DNA of 45,613 nt from Methanobacteriota archaeon (GTDB lineage Archaea; Thermoplasmatota; Poseidoniia; Poseidoniales; Thalassarchaeaceae), in the NCBI GenBank assembly GCA_002722595.1, contig PBMO01000017.1, forward strand, positions 1 through 45,613, given 5' to 3'. Below, piece by piece: positions 9,733-18,874 of the stretch. The notes below the pieces were generated by a model. The model ran no database searches. It saw nothing but the letters and a program-made list of their open reading frames with translations, and was not told the DNA's origin. Within the stretch, counting starts at the first letter, position 1, and each line of letters opens with the position of its first letter. Position numbers and translations under genes: made by a program.

Positions 9733-12700
9733 ATGCAGTATCGACTAGCAGCCTGCATTCTGGCTATTCTCCTGCTATCTAGCGCGTCTCCTTTGGCTCA
9801 ACAAAACCACGTCGTGCAACAATATGATGAAGATGAATCGGTTGGCATTGAAAGAATAATCATCACTCCAGATCCAGATAGTATAGGTTCAGCACATCCC
9901 TCCGCGAGTTGGGACGGCGATGAACGAGTTCGTGAAACAGTGGCCGATACTCATCTTGGCCGCTTTGATGTAAACGGTTTGCAGTCAGACATTCAAGTTC
10001 CGGAAATATTGGCAGATATCCGTCCAGATTTGGCCTTAGTTCTGATTGATGGAGAAGTTGGTCTTTGGTCAGCTAGGTTGGCAATTAGTGAATTGCCAGG
10101 GATTGAAATTCGTGCACATATACCACCCTCTGGATTCCTAATTCAGGGCCATCCTCAAATGATTTCGGCAGTGCTGGATTTACCTCAAGTTGAAGCATTA
10201 CACAATCTTCCTTTAGCATTCGTTGTCGATCACAAATTGCAAAACCTAGTGGCAGACACTGCTCAATTGTCCCTTACATCCGAACCCTCCACCGCTGTAG
10301 AATTGTCAGGTTGGCGCTTAGCAGATTTAGGCACACCACAAGATCATGTTCGATTGTTAGGTTTATCCGGTGATTTGGATACTCTAGCTGAAGAGTACCT
10401 CGAGAGCCACAAACCCATTGATTCAGGCCGTCATCTAGGCATCATTGGTTTAGGTGAAATCGCAACAGTTGCCGCTAACCCAGCCTTATCTTGGTTAAGT
10501 CTAGAACCGATTCTCAGTATTGATAATAACAAAGCAGTTGAGCATATGCGAGCTGACGATGTATCCAACTATTTTGTTATTGGATTGAATGGAAGTGGTC
10601 ATTCAATCACGGTCGCAGATTCTGGTATTGATCGAGATCATGGCGATTTTAATGGCCGCATTGATCACGTTGAATCAGTAATATGGGGTGATAGCTCAAC
10701 TGAGGACATGCATTCAGGCCATGGTACACACGTTCTTTGCACTGTACTGGGCGATGCTAGTAGAGGTGGATATGCAGGCGTTGCTCCACAAGCAACTTTG
10801 CGATTTCAAGCGATGGAAGACGATAGTTCTGGAGAGTTTGGAGGCGTCAGTATGGACACATTAGTCCGTAAAGCGTACGAAGGGAATTCATACATTCACA
10901 CAAATTCTTGGGGAGCAGGTTCATCCTTTGGAGAATACACAACCAGTAGTGAGGATGCCGATAGTCGGACGAGCCGCTATGATCAATTCTGGTCGTACAA
11001 TGGTATGCTGGTACTTGTTTCAGCAGGTAATGATGGTCCCAATTCAGATACAATCACTCCACCAGCTACAGCAAAGAATGTAGTCGCAGTTGGTAATCAC
11101 CATAACCGCGGCGGCGGTGCTCCAGATTTATTGTCGGATAGCAGTAGCAGGGGGCCAACCGACGACGGTCGAATCAAACCAGATGTCACCGCACCAGGTT
11201 CTTGGGTCCGTTCATGTAAAAGTCAAGACGCTTCAGATACTGGTGGTTCTACATGGGATAATCAATGGTACATTGAGTATAGTGGGACATCTATGGCTGC
11301 ACCGAATGCAGCCGGAGCGTCTTTGTTAATCCGCGAATATCTGATGGAGGTTGCAGGTCGCCCATCACCTCAAGGCGCACTAATCAAGGGTATGCTGATT
11401 CTAGGTGCTGAAGATGAAGGAACTAGAGATATACCGAATATGAATGAAGGATGGGGCAGAGTCAATCTGGCAAACTCACTGATTCCGGGTACAGATACAG
11501 GGGTTTGGGTTGATGATAGAAACACCGTCCGTAGTGGTCAAACTCGTGAATATGAGTTCAATCTAAGCCGTGGTAACACTCCATTCAAGGCAGTATTAAC
11601 TTGGTCTGATTACCCAGGAAGCACATTTTCCAATATTCAATTACAAAATGATCTAGATATGGTAGTGATTTCCCCAGATGGTACCACCTACAAAGGGAAC
11701 GATTTCTCTAATGGACGTTCAACTACTGGTGGTGACGCTGATGATATCAACAACGTAGAAGTCGTGCTAATTGACCAAGCAGCGGCTGGTGTTTGGACAG
11801 TCCGAATCACAGACGTCGCCCATGGTGGGCAACGTAGTGATCAACCATTCGCATTGGCAGTTCGCGGAGCAGGTGTCAATGATTTACGTAGTGACCCTGT
11901 GCCTATCGCATCCTCCTTCCAATTATCAACAGCCATTCCACAGGTGAATGAAGAGTGTCAATTTTCAATCCAAATCGAAAATCAGGGCGGGGGATCTGCG
12001 GATGGATTACTGATTGAAGCCATTGCAGGGACCCAGAATCTCGGCACAGTAGAGTTGGATTTAGGCCCAGGCATGATTCGCTGGGCTACGTGGGATTGGA
12101 CTCCTGTAAATGAAGGTCAACAGGCAATAACTATCCGGATAGACCCGAGTAATTCAGAAGAAGAAATCGATGAAGATAACAATCTCTTTGAGACACCAAT
12201 TGCAGTTAGTGCACCTGGGGTGAGAGTAACAACAAATCAAACAATATTGGATGTACAAAGCCCCAGCCAAACCAGTACTTCATGGGACTTACAAATACGT
12301 AATACCGCTTTGCTTTCGACAAATGCATCTATTAGCGCGTCCACACCTATGCGAATAAATAATGGACAAATGATGACTGGTTGGTTCACCTCCTTCACAC
12401 AGAACAATTTCCAACTTTCAGGTTCACAACAATCTGATTTAGGCTTCACCTTAGTTCATGACAAGTCACCCGCACCTGGAATATATCAACTCACAATCAC
12501 TGCAACAGATGATGACAACAACATCCAATTCCCTTTGACATTGACACTTGATGTGCCAGTACTATCTGATGTAGAATTTCAGGCTGCATTCTCAACACTA
12601 TACGTGCACCCTGCTGAACCGACCACATTCAATATTGATGTATTGAACAAAGGAAACGGGATTCAGGGATACAATCTCTTCGTTGAATCTCCGTCAGGGT

Positions 12701-14238
12701 GGTCAGTTGGTTTGGATAGTCTAGGTTCCAACATAGGCGCATCGTCGGGTTCAACGGGAGCAATCCCCCTCGGCGGCGCACGAACTGTAGATATGACAGT
12801 TACACCACAGTTAGGAGTACCTCCTGCGCCAGGCCAGACTTTACAGGCGAACTTCCGGGTAATATCTCAGGTTGATCCTACATTGCAATGGTTGTACCCA
12901 GTCATTATGGAAGTAACAGAATATGATTATGCAACAATCGATGTTGAATCTTTGCCTAGTCAAGCGAGACCAGATTCGACAGTTTATTTCCAATACACAA
13001 TTGTCAATAGAGGTAACACTGAACTAACTTTCATTCCAAATATTGACAACCGCCCAGGAGGATGGTCAGTTGTCGCAGGTGAAGCACCACTTACTGTGCC
13101 AGTTGGTGGATCAGCAAATTATCTCCTAAGCCTTCAAGGCAATGGCTACGCAGTTGGCGGCCCAATCACTTTGCACCTCACAACTGCAGATGGATACAGA
13201 ATTTCTTGGGATGGTGACATTGAAGTTGTTGAACAACCAGAACCAGTATTGACATTTGTTGGTTTCATAGATGAAAATGATCTAGAAGTTGCTGCAATCT
13301 ATCCTGGATTACCTGGAATCAAAGGTAAATGGTTGATTTTCAATGACGGTGCAGCTGCTTGGACACCTACAATAGAATTGATCCTTCCTGACAGTGATTG
13401 GACAGGCATTTGTGATGCGATTGGCCAAGTTGAACCATCAACTTCTTCAGAATTAACATGTATAATTACAGCACCCGATTTGACTCCAGCCGGATGGCAA
13501 CCCGAAATCCAACTGAAGATAGTTGCAGAAGGTGTTGAACGCACCTCTGGTTCGACTCTGACAATTGCACCAGATGCAGAGATTAGTTGGTCAACGGTTT
13601 CTATCGATGAAATCATCGAAGGGCAAACATCTACATTGTATTTGGAAGCTGTTAATCATGGAAATACAGCAATTCAAGAGAGAATTATCGTGGATGTACC
13701 AAAGGGTTGGAATGCAGATATAGAAGGCTCAGATTTATTGAGTTTAAGCATTGGTGAAACTCAAAGAGTGCGAATACTTGTTACACCAGATGATTCTGGA
13801 AAAGAAACAGTCGAAGTATCGCTAGAAGGCTCATCGATTGAAGGTGCATCCTATGATATATCGTTAGATGTGGAAGAAGACCCGACACGATCAACAGGAA
13901 GCAAATTAGGCACAAATATAGCAATTATTGGATTGTTGGTTTTCATCACATTAGGTCTTGTCATTTCAGCGGTAATGATAATGCGTCTTAGGGAACAAAA
14001 TACTCCGCAATCAAATCTTAATGCACCTCCAACTAATGCCTTCGCTGAATCCCAAAGCACCTCACAACAAGTAGTATGTTGGGGTTGCAATACTCCCATC
14101 TTGGGCTCGCGAAGAGGTTGTCCAGGATGTGGTGCAAGATACCATGATTCAACACAACCATGCCAAGCCTCGAACATCACTAAATGCAGAAATTGTCAGG
14201 CAGACGTTAGTACTTTCATCGAGGAGGCAGCATCCTGA
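9733..14238 (+). CDS. Giant membrane-anchored subtilisin-like serine protease (S8) with CARDB/NEW3 repeats and zinc-ribbon tail
   Basis: The protein has about 1501 residues. It starts with a signal peptide (MQYRLAACILAILLLSSASP), then about 250 residues of probable propeptide. The S8 catalytic domain is complete: Asp296 in VADSGID, His330 in GHGTHV, Asn391 in HTNSWG (oxyanion hole) and Ser520 in SGTSMAAP. A P-domain-like/jelly-roll region follows, then a CARDB unit (IDEDNNLFETPI) and several NEW3-like sandwiches marked by NxG..GWSV patterns. A transmembrane helix at about 1396-1419 leads to a cytosolic tail with about ten Cys/His arranged as zinc ribbons (CWGCN, CPGCG, CRNCQ). It probably degrades peptides or proteins at the cell surface. 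The ATG at 9733 is preferred over the in-frame TTG at 9721, which lies inside the leader hairpin. Confidence 0.9.
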   Translation: MQYRLAACILAILLLSSASPLAQQNHVVQQYDEDESVGIERIIITPDPDSIGSAHPSASWDGDERVRETVADTHLGRFDVNGLQSDIQVPEILADIRPDLALVLIDGEVGLWSARLAISELPGIEIRAHIPPSGFLIQGHPQMISAVLDLPQVEALHNLPLAFVVDHKLQNLVADTAQLSLTSEPSTAVELSGWRLADLGTPQDHVRLLGLSGDLDTLAEEYLESHKPIDSGRHLGIIGLGEIATVAANPALSWLSLEPILSIDNNKAVEHMRADDVSNYFVIGLNGSGHSITVADSGIDRDHGDFNGRIDHVESVIWGDSSTEDMHSGHGTHVLCTVLGDASRGGYAGVAPQATLRFQAMEDDSSGEFGGVSMDTLVRKAYEGNSYIHTNSWGAGSSFGEYTTSSEDADSRTSRYDQFWSYNGMLVLVSAGNDGPNSDTITPPATAKNVVAVGNHHNRGGGAPDLLSDSSSRGPTDDGRIKPDVTAPGSWVRSCKSQDASDTGGSTWDNQWYIEYSGTSMAAPNAAGASLLIREYLMEVAGRPSPQGALIKGMLILGAEDEGTRDIPNMNEGWGRVNLANSLIPGTDTGVWVDDRNTVRSGQTREYEFNLSRGNTPFKAVLTWSDYPGSTFSNIQLQNDLDMVVISPDGTTYKGNDFSNGRSTTGGDADDINNVEVVLIDQAAAGVWTVRITDVAHGGQRSDQPFALAVRGAGVNDLRSDPVPIASSFQLSTAIPQVNEECQFSIQIENQGGGSADGLLIEAIAGTQNLGTVELDLGPGMIRWATWDWTPVNEGQQAITIRIDPSNSEEEIDEDNNLFETPIAVSAPGVRVTTNQTILDVQSPSQTSTSWDLQIRNTALLSTNASISASTPMRINNGQMMTGWFTSFTQNNFQLSGSQQSDLGFTLVHDKSPAPGIYQLTITATDDDNNIQFPLTLTLDVPVLSDVEFQAAFSTLYVHPAEPTTFNIDVLNKGNGIQGYNLFVESPSGWSVGLDSLGSNIGASSGSTGAIPLGGARTVDMTVTPQLGVPPAPGQTLQANFRVISQVDPTLQWLYPVIMEVTEYDYATIDVESLPSQARPDSTVYFQYTIVNRGNTELTFIPNIDNRPGGWSVVAGEAPLTVPVGGSANYLLSLQGNGYAVGGPITLHLTTADGYRISWDGDIEVVEQPEPVLTFVGFIDENDLEVAAIYPGLPGIKGKWLIFNDGAAAWTPTIELILPDSDWTGICDAIGQVEPSTSSELTCIITAPDLTPAGWQPEIQLKIVAEGVERTSGSTLTIAPDAEISWSTVSIDEIIEGQTSTLYLEAVNHGNTAIQERIIVDVPKGWNADIEGSDLLSLSIGETQRVRILVTPDDSGKETVEVSLEGSSIEGASYDISLDVEEDPTRSTGSKLGTNIAIIGLLVFITLGLVISAVMIMRLREQNTPQSNLNAPPTNAFAESQSTSQQVVCWGCNTPILGSRRGCPGCGARYHDSTQPCQASNITKCRNCQADVSTFIEEAAS

Positions 14239-14265
14239 ATCGAGTGATAGGCGCCCTTTTGAGGG

Positions 14266-14281
14266 GGTCGTCCCGTCGACC
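14266..14281 (+). other. Short leader hairpin before the NEW3-repeat protein gene
   Basis: GGTCG, a 6-base loop and CGACC form a 5-bp stem that ends 4 bases before the ATG at 14286. The stem is short and on its own could be chance. It is listed because the two upstream genes have hairpins in the same place. Confidence 0.25.
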
Positions 14282-14285
14282 AACC

Positions 14286-16985
14286 ATGCGCACGCCCGCG
14301 CGAGGCCACTGTTTGCGAATGGTCGCGATGCTCTTGCTTGTCATTGCGAGCCCTCTTGTAGCCGCTGAGGCCAGCGTTCAGTTACTATCTGACTCCTCTT
14401 CAAAGGAAGCATCACCGGGCAGTCCCGCCGAATATACAATCACTGTCAGGAATACAGGTGATGAGGATATCACCGTACAGTTAGGGACAAGTCAAGAGCC
14501 AGGCGGTTGTCAGGGTTATTCGAGTGCTATTGAACAAGTTCCAGGGACAATATCAGCAGGATCATATGAACAGGTTACTTTGACAGTCAACGTCACCGAT
14601 GATACTGCTGAACAAGTTGCTGATGATTGTGACACTACTGTTACAGCAACAGCAACATCGGCAGCACCAGGGGCACCAAGTCAGCCAGCACAGGATGACC
14701 TCACAGTTACGACAACAAAAGGCGAGGGCTCCGGGAATGCCGCGCAGGGCGTCGAATTATCTACTAGCCAAGCTACCAAAAATTACGGTGGACAGGCAGA
14801 AGTTGAATGGTCTGTAACTGTTAAGAATACAGGTCAAACACAGGAAACAATTTCTCTTGAGTTGGATGATTCTTCGAGTTGCAGGTCTGATGGTTTGACT
14901 GCAACAGTTGATCCTGCTCAGGTCACTTTGAACTCCGATGATGAGGAAACTGTGACTGTAACTGTAGAAGTTCCAGATGGCGATCAAACAGAGGCAGGTT
15001 CACATTGTTTCATCACCCGTGCAACTGTTACTGCTCCAGCTCCTCCTCCAGGGACTGATGCTGCTCAGGACAATCTATCTGTGACCCTCAATATTCCCGA
15101 ATTACACGAGTGTGATGCATCCTTATCGCCTACATCAATGACTATAGCACCAGGTGCAACTTCATCTGGAACCTTTACATTAACAAATACAGGTAACAGT
15201 GATTGGACAGTAGGCTTTGGAAAAACTGGTGCTAAGGCAAACTGGGTCTCACCAGATGTAAATCAGCGAACATTGCCATATGACGGTGGAAATGGTCAGA
15301 CTTCAATCGCTTTTGATGTAACTCCTGATGATAGTTTACCAGCGGATAGTTCTACAGAGATTCGAATTAGAGGTTTGGATGGCAATAGTGAACGCTGTTA
15401 TGCAACTCTAACGATTAATGTAGGCCAGTCTTATGGTGCAAATGCTGCATTGAACAACAACTATCTGAGCAACGTTGAACCCGGCACATCTCAAAGCACA
15501 GACCTTTTGATTACAAACCAAGGCAATGGTGATGATTCATTTTCGATTGGACACAGTCCAGTCCCAGCAGGTTGGTCAGTATCGATTTCAGCCTCACCGA
15601 TTTCACTAATGGGTAAGCACAGTGACCCTGATAACAAGGCCACAGTTGAAATCGAAGTTTTCGTACCAATAGACGCTTTAGCAGATGAGACGGTGGATAT
15701 TGTTTTCACAGTCACTAGTTCTGGAGACTCATCAATTGAAATTACAGATTCAGTAGAGGTATCTGTTGCTGAAAGGCATGAGGTTGCAGTTGGTGTTTCA
15801 TCAATAGACCAAACCGGTAGAACTGGTCAAACGATTGATTTCCCAGTCACTGTGGAAAATAAGGGCAACGTTCAGGATTCATTCCGTCTTAGGGCCTGTG
15901 ACCCTTCACAACAGAGTTCGTGTGCTCCCCCTCCTTGGCAAACCCGTTATGTGGATGCATCTGGCAACGATATTTCTCAGATTTCACTTGAAGCAGGAGC
16001 CTCAGAACAGGTATTCCTTCGAGTTGACATTCAAGGTGAAGATGAAGGAACCTATCTTCAAATCCAGATGAAGATTAGTATCGTATCTGCTCCATCTAAT
16101 GAATTCACAAAAACGGTTACAGCACGGGTATCGAATTATGACTATTTGATGCAACTTATTCTAGCTGAGCCACAAGGTGCACCTGATTCGACTAGTGTAA
16201 CACTACCTCCGGGTGGACAAATTGTCATACCTATGCTCGTGACAGATGTGGGCACATCACCTTACATTGAATCAGCGCTATTCACAAAACAAGGAATGGA
16301 CTCTGTAATTTCGTCCACATTGAAAGTAAATGGATTTACGGTAGATATTGGCACAACTCCTTACGAAATTGCCGACGACACAAGTGTTTACTATGCTAAC
16401 TTCACACTTTCTGTAATGGGCGACACTCAAGATTTGAATGGGGAGGCAGGAGTTGTGAATATTTGTGCTGCCTCAATGAGGAATACAGCTACACCATCAT
16501 GTGTCAACATAGTCGTTAATGTGGCAACTGTACACGATCTAGGTGTGTCAATAGTTGATGGTCCAGAAAGGAACATAACTCATCCAGATTTTGCTGACTT
16601 TGAAGTAAATATCACAAACGAAGGCAACATAGAGGAACAAATTGAGGTTTCATCTACAGAAGGCCTACGAGGTTGGACCATTGATATCGAACAGACTGAC
16701 TTATTGCTACAACCTGGGGAAACCGAAACCATTCGTGTCCGTGTCAAACCACCAGTTCAGATGGCAGTTGATGATGAGTTTGAATTCACATTAATTGTAA
16801 CTCCTGAAAGTGCTCCTGTAGCTGCTCAACCCGTTGACTTAACGGTGAAAGCAACAATTGATGATAGCGTGTTTGGGTTGTCAGCAAAAACATTCGAAAC
16901 GGTTTCTTGGGCCATCATGGGAGTGATTTGTTTACTGATTATTTTGACTGTTTTAGGTAACAGGAAAAGAAGCATTCGAGTCTAA
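14286..16985 (+). CDS. Surface protein built of CARDB/NEW3-like repeats with C-terminal membrane anchor
   Basis: About 899 residues. The ATG at 14286 starts a signal peptide (MVAMLLLVIASPLVAAEA after a basic n-region); a GTG 14 codons upstream would span the leader hairpin. At least six beta-sandwich repeats are recognisable by the 'V.NTG...' strand: YTITVRNTGDED, WSVTVKNTGQTQ, FTLTNTGNSDW, LLITNQGNGDD, FPVTVENKGNVQ and FEVNITNEGNIE, often followed by a 'GW.V.I' strand, as in NEW3 domains. A helix in the last 28 residues (WAIMGVICLLIILTVLG) with RKRSIRV inside forms the anchor. Unlike two neighbours it has no zinc ribbon. The shared repeat type suggests it works with the adjacent protease at the cell surface, as scaffold or adhesin, but this is inference. 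Confidence 0.75.
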   Translation: MRTPARGHCLRMVAMLLLVIASPLVAAEASVQLLSDSSSKEASPGSPAEYTITVRNTGDEDITVQLGTSQEPGGCQGYSSAIEQVPGTISAGSYEQVTLTVNVTDDTAEQVADDCDTTVTATATSAAPGAPSQPAQDDLTVTTTKGEGSGNAAQGVELSTSQATKNYGGQAEVEWSVTVKNTGQTQETISLELDDSSSCRSDGLTATVDPAQVTLNSDDEETVTVTVEVPDGDQTEAGSHCFITRATVTAPAPPPGTDAAQDNLSVTLNIPELHECDASLSPTSMTIAPGATSSGTFTLTNTGNSDWTVGFGKTGAKANWVSPDVNQRTLPYDGGNGQTSIAFDVTPDDSLPADSSTEIRIRGLDGNSERCYATLTINVGQSYGANAALNNNYLSNVEPGTSQSTDLLITNQGNGDDSFSIGHSPVPAGWSVSISASPISLMGKHSDPDNKATVEIEVFVPIDALADETVDIVFTVTSSGDSSIEITDSVEVSVAERHEVAVGVSSIDQTGRTGQTIDFPVTVENKGNVQDSFRLRACDPSQQSSCAPPPWQTRYVDASGNDISQISLEAGASEQVFLRVDIQGEDEGTYLQIQMKISIVSAPSNEFTKTVTARVSNYDYLMQLILAEPQGAPDSTSVTLPPGGQIVIPMLVTDVGTSPYIESALFTKQGMDSVISSTLKVNGFTVDIGTTPYEIADDTSVYYANFTLSVMGDTQDLNGEAGVVNICAASMRNTATPSCVNIVVNVATVHDLGVSIVDGPERNITHPDFADFEVNITNEGNIEEQIEVSSTEGLRGWTIDIEQTDLLLQPGETETIRVRVKPPVQMAVDDEFEFTLIVTPESAPVAAQPVDLTVKATIDDSVFGLSAKTFETVSWAIMGVICLLIILTVLGNRKRSIRV

Positions 16986-17047
16986 TCAAATCGGTCGAAG
17001 GCAAAGCACTTCCAGATATGCTTATGATGCCTCTATCAGTCGAGAGT

Positions 17048-17075
17048 CTCAAGGAACCCTACGGGTTCCCTTGAG
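17048..17075 (+). promoter_or_regulatory. Strong hairpin in the leader of the nuo operon
   Basis: CTCAAGGAACCC and GGGTTCCCTTGAG pair over 12 bp with one bulged C (17068) and a TAC triloop. It ends 8 bases before the nuoA ATG and lies 62 bases after the previous stop. No T-run follows, so a bacterial-type terminator is unlikely. It could be a 3' processing structure of the upstream mRNA or a regulator of the complex I operon. Confidence 0.55.
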
Positions 17076-17083
17076 GCTTCGAA

Positions 17084-17554
17084 ATGACCACTGTATCATC
17101 AGCCTACCTTTCACTTGGTTTGATGACTATTGTCGGCATCCTTTTTCCATTGGGCGGGTTCTTGCTTTCTCGCTTCCTCCGACCAATGCCTGACCCAAAC
17201 GATCCCACCAAACTACGTAGTTTTCTCCTTGAAGGATATGAAACCGATCAATCGCTGTACGTTCGCCGCCTCAGCACCTACGAGTGTGGCGCAGATCCTG
17301 TTGGCGATGCCATGATTGACTTCCACTTCCAATATTATTGGTATGCAATTATTTTCCTAGTTTTTGACATCGCATTCATGTTCCTTGCATTTGGAGGAAT
17401 TGTTGCGATGAGTGCAGATCACACTGCTGCACCTGGCGCAGATGGTGGAATTGATGCTGCGATTGGTTCACTAGTATCGCTACTTGTCTTCTTTTTCCTA
17501 ATGGGGCTTGGAGTGTGGCATGTTTTCCGCAAGAGAGGTCGAATTTACATCTGA
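17084..17554 (+). CDS. nuoA: Complex I subunit A (NuoA)
   Basis: A 156-residue membrane subunit of the proton-pumping quinone oxidoreductase. It has the expected three helices: LGLMTIVGILFPLGGFLL, the FQYYWYAIIFLVFDIAFMFL helix, and a third near the C-terminus. The family signature TYECGADP precedes the second helix. This subunit sits next to NuoH at the quinone-binding junction. It is oddly altered: the conserved 'FDxE' at the end of helix 2 reads FDIA, so the acidic residue corresponding to E. coli Glu81 is missing. It is the first gene of a twelve-gene run with gaps of 10 bases or less, or overlaps. Confidence 0.93.
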   Translation: MTTVSSAYLSLGLMTIVGILFPLGGFLLSRFLRPMPDPNDPTKLRSFLLEGYETDQSLYVRRLSTYECGADPVGDAMIDFHFQYYWYAIIFLVFDIAFMFLAFGGIVAMSADHTAAPGADGGIDAAIGSLVSLLVFFFLMGLGVWHVFRKRGRIYI

Positions 17555-17563
17555 GGTGATAAC

Positions 17564-18157
17564 ATGGGCGACGGACAAAATTACACAGCGTTCAGTAGTC
17601 GTGGACTACTCGACATGATTGGAGATTTGAACGATAAAGCCCTCGAAGCTACACGGATGAAGGACTTCATCAGTGTTCTTGGAGGTCGATTCCTAAATTG
17701 GGCACAGAGGAAATCACTATTCCCATTGCACCTTGGAATCAAGTGTTGTGCTTTGGAGATGGCAGCTGCAGGTGGCGGCAGATTCGATGCTGAAAGTTTC
17801 GGTGTTGTTTTCCGCAGCAGCCCGCGGCAATGTGACGTACTCCTAGTAAACGGCCCAATTTCCAAAAAATTTGCCGACCCGATAGTTCGACTTTGGGAAC
17901 AAATGCCTGAACCCAAATGGTGTATTGCAATGGGGGAATGCGCAATTTCTGGAGGCCCGTACTATCAGTCTTACAACATCCTCGAAGGCGTAGATACAGT
18001 AATTCCAGTTGATGTTTACATTCCTGGATGCCCACCTAGGCCGGAAGCCCTTGTGGATGGATTTGGTAAGTTACGTGAGAAAATTATCCGCATCGGAGCA
18101 GTTCCGAGTGGTGAATCTGAGGCGCGAGGGGCGCCGATTATCGTTTCTGATGATTGA
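17564..18157 (+). CDS. nuoB: Complex I subunit B (NuoB), carrier of iron-sulfur cluster N2
   Basis: A 197-residue peripheral subunit that passes electrons to the quinone through the terminal [4Fe-4S] cluster N2. All four ligands are visible: adjacent cysteines in GIKCCALEM, one in MGECAISGG and one in IPGCPPRPEAL. The surrounding blocks are typical of the PSST/NuoB family. The C-terminal 20 residues (EARGAPIIVSDD) are less conserved. The ATG at 17564 is preceded by GAGGTGAT, which also includes the upstream nuoA stop, indicating translational coupling. Confidence 0.96.
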   Translation: MGDGQNYTAFSSRGLLDMIGDLNDKALEATRMKDFISVLGGRFLNWAQRKSLFPLHLGIKCCALEMAAAGGGRFDAESFGVVFRSSPRQCDVLLVNGPISKKFADPIVRLWEQMPEPKWCIAMGECAISGGPYYQSYNILEGVDTVIPVDVYIPGCPPRPEALVDGFGKLREKIIRIGAVPSGESEARGAPIIVSDD

Positions 18158-18166
18158 GGTGATTTT

Positions 18167-18874
18167 TTGGGTAAGGAAGTCAGTTCAAAGCAAGCGTTGA
18201 CAGCAGCAGAGGATATTGTTGCAGACATAGGCGACTTCGGTGATTCAGTTTCAGCAGAGGTCCGATTCCATACAGGCGGCCGTCGCAAAAATGCATACGT
18301 TTTCATTGAACTTGAGCCAACAAAATGGCGACCTGTTGCTGAGTGGCTCTGTGATTCCAAGGGAGTAGATCACTGCTCGATGATTACTGGTATCCATTGG
18401 CCAGACAAACCAGAAGCAGAATGGCAAGTGGTAGTTCACCTAATGCGCACAGGAGTATTTGATCCAGGATTTGCAGTAAAAGTCGAAAATGATGATTTAG
18501 GATCTAAAAATCCGCGAATAAAGAATCAGCATGTTAGTGAAACAAAGGTCGATGTCGGGTCATTATCTGGTAATCGAATACCAATCGAACTCGAGATTTC
18601 GATGAAACTTCCCAGCACAAGAGAGCCAAAAGTTCCGAGCGTTGCAGACATTTGGATAGGTGCCGATTGGAATGAAAAAGAAACTTGGGATTTAGTCGGG
18701 ATCGATTTCGAAGGACATGTTGGTATGAGACGTGTCCTCCTTCCACATGATTCACCAACAGGATATCATCCGTTACAAAAGCAGCACAAATTACGCTATC
18801 ATGATTTCAATGAGATGTATGACGATCCACAGGGCTTCACTCGCAAACCTGACGATATTGGGAGGGTCAAGTAA
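18167..18874 (+). CDS. nuoC: Complex I subunit C (NuoC, 30-kDa type)
   Basis: A 235-residue hydrophilic subunit that pairs with NuoD near the quinone site and has no cofactor. The C-terminal signature is clear: SVADIWIGADWNEKETWDL, VGIDFEGHVGMRRVL and a final GYHPLQKQHKL. The N-terminal half is more divergent. It is a separate protein, not fused to NuoD as in some bacteria. It starts with TTG; GAGGTGAT at 18155-18162, which reaches into the nuoB stop region, decides this start. Its stop codon overlaps the nuoD ATG by one base (TAATG). Confidence 0.93.
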   Translation: MGKEVSSKQALTAAEDIVADIGDFGDSVSAEVRFHTGGRRKNAYVFIELEPTKWRPVAEWLCDSKGVDHCSMITGIHWPDKPEAEWQVVVHLMRTGVFDPGFAVKVENDDLGSKNPRIKNQHVSETKVDVGSLSGNRIPIELEISMKLPSTREPKVPSVADIWIGADWNEKETWDLVGIDFEGHVGMRRVLLPHDSPTGYHPLQKQHKLRYHDFNEMYDDPQGFTRKPDDIGRVK

